From: Acidobacteriota bacterium
GTDB lineage: Bacteria; Acidobacteriota; Terriglobia; UBA7540
Direction: 5' to 3'
DNA length: 5,622 bases
NCBI GenBank assembly: GCA_003165615.1
Contig: PLWR01000676.1
Span: 1-5,622, forward strand
Below, piece after piece: positions 5,270 to 5,622 of the stretch. Below the pieces are notes generated by a model, which saw only the letters and a list, made by a program, of their open reading frames with translations, ran no database searches and had not been told where the DNA came from. Both the position numbers and the translations under genes were made by a program. Positions within the stretch are counted from its first letter, which is position 1; the number at the start of each line of letters is the position of its first letter.

Positions 5270-5434
5270 TCAGGAGAGTTCTGTCTCTACCAGTTGCACA
5301 CGCTTTTTGTGCTTGGGAAGTTTCTTCCGTCTATCCACATGGGTTTGGGCCGCAGGTGGGGAACCTACGCGCAAACGTGCCTGGCGTTTGACCTCGGTTG
5401 TGCTTTTGAACGGCTTGGGCTTTTTGCGGCTCAT
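5270..5434 (-). CDS. Small, highly basic protein (54 aa), downstream of tRNA-Sec
   Basis: A 54-residue product, starting MSRKKPKPFKSTTEVKRQAR, continuing LRVGSPPAAQTHVDRRKKLP and ending KHKKRVQLVETELS with TGA at 5272-5270. It has 17 Lys/Arg against 4 Asp/Glu, no Cys and no hydrophobic segment, so it should be soluble, probably largely disordered and able to bind nucleic acid or ribosomes. That role is inferred from charge alone. The RKKPKPFK opening and the RVGSPPA centre recall small hypothetical proteins I have seen in Acidobacteriota, but I cannot confirm this. It lies 112 bp downstream of the selenocysteine tRNA on the same strand and before an intrinsic terminator, so both may share a transcript. 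No strong Shine-Dalgarno precedes the ATG, which weakens the call. Overlapping plus-strand frames look non-coding. Confidence 0.65.
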   Translation of the reverse strand: MSRKKPKPFKSTTEVKRQARLRVGSPPAAQTHVDRRKKLPKHKKRVQLVETELS

Positions 5435-5448
5435 GGGCAATGTGGCTC

Positions 5449-5536
5449 GTGGTTAGTAGCTAGTGGTCAGTGCACTGCTGTCAGTGGTTAACATCCAGCA
5501 AACCTATTCCTAACCACTCGCAACTGGCCACTGCTT
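5449..5536. repeat. Degenerate AGTGGTTAG-type repeat cluster with inverted copies
   Basis: Copies of an AGTGGTTAG-like word occur in both orientations: GTGGTTAG (5449), AGTGGTCAG (5462), AGTGGTTA (5483-5490), and inverted TAACCACT (5511-5518) and GGCCACTG (about 5526). AGTGGTTA and TAACCACT are perfect inverted copies 20 nt apart. CAGTGCACTG (5468-5477) is a perfect 10-bp palindrome. It fills the gap between tRNA-Sec and the small basic gene. Confidence 0.65.
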
Positions 5537-5546
5537 TGGGGAGACT

Positions 5547-5622
5547 TGGCGGAAGTGTGTCGGAATCGAACCGACCGGCCCACCATAAGCGGGTCCACAG
5601 GATTTGAAGTCTTGGACGGACA
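5547..5622 (-). tRNA. selC: tRNA-Sec (anticodon TCA), partial: 5' end beyond the window
   Basis: Selenocysteine tRNA, which reads UGA with SelB; it is charged with Ser and converted by SelA. On the minus strand the anticodon loop CTTCAAA (5609-5603) carries TCA at 5607-5605. A long variable arm follows, with stem CCCGC/GTGGG (5593-5589 with 5583-5579). Next come T-arm GTCGG-TTCGATT-CCGAC (5575-5559), eight acceptor bases ACACTTCC (5558-5551), discriminator G and an encoded CCA (5549-5547). The 8-bp acceptor plus 5-bp T-stem geometry and the TTCCGCCA end match bacterial tRNA-Sec. The D-arm and 5' acceptor strand (expected to begin GGAAGTGT) lie past the right edge. The anticodon stem CAAGA/TCCTG has an A-C mismatch in its middle pair (5612/5600). 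Confidence 0.92.

Noticed and set aside
5223..5456. Plus-strand open frame of 77 codons
   Set aside because: Complementary to the small basic protein; composition (Trp, Cys, Ser rich) is typical of a shadow frame.

Overview
The window is GC-rich bacterial chromosome. The von Willebrand remnant, the lone LON-domain protein and the short repeat families suggest an Acidobacteriota-like organism, but no ribosomal or other phylogenetic marker is present, so this is inference. There is no mobile element, CRISPR array or complete novel system.

Left third (about 1-2065, minus strand): a vitamin B12 uptake operon read leftwards. A sigma70-type promoter (2037-2065) precedes a cobalamin riboswitch (about 1755-1962) with a recognisable B12 box. 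An intrinsic terminator with a competing antiterminator hairpin follows (1647-1695), then a BtuF-like cobalamin-binding protein (662-1645). Its stop overlaps by ATGA the start of a BtuC/FecCD permease that runs off the left edge. The ATPase gene would be expected just outside.

Middle (2098-3828, plus strand): an unrecognised exported protein of 322 aa, then, behind its own likely promoter, a 215-aa stand-alone LON substrate-binding-domain protein.

Decayed zone (3829-4570): intergenic DNA with a 40-bp tandem duplication and the remnant of a von Willebrand factor A (VWA) protein. The remnant keeps a conserved stretch around the MIDAS motif and the C-terminal tail, but has lost the middle of the domain and shifted frame. 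A large imperfect hairpin follows.

Right third: a 164-aa thioredoxin-fold peroxiredoxin/TlpA-like protein with a CPTC motif (4611-5105, plus strand). Convergent to it on the minus strand lie a selenocysteine tRNA with anticodon TCA (5547 to beyond the window end), a 54-aa very basic protein (5270-5434) and an intrinsic terminator (5111-5135). Two short-repeat arrays fill the spaces between them. The tRNA implies that this genome decodes UGA as selenocysteine; no selenoprotein gene was recognised in the window.
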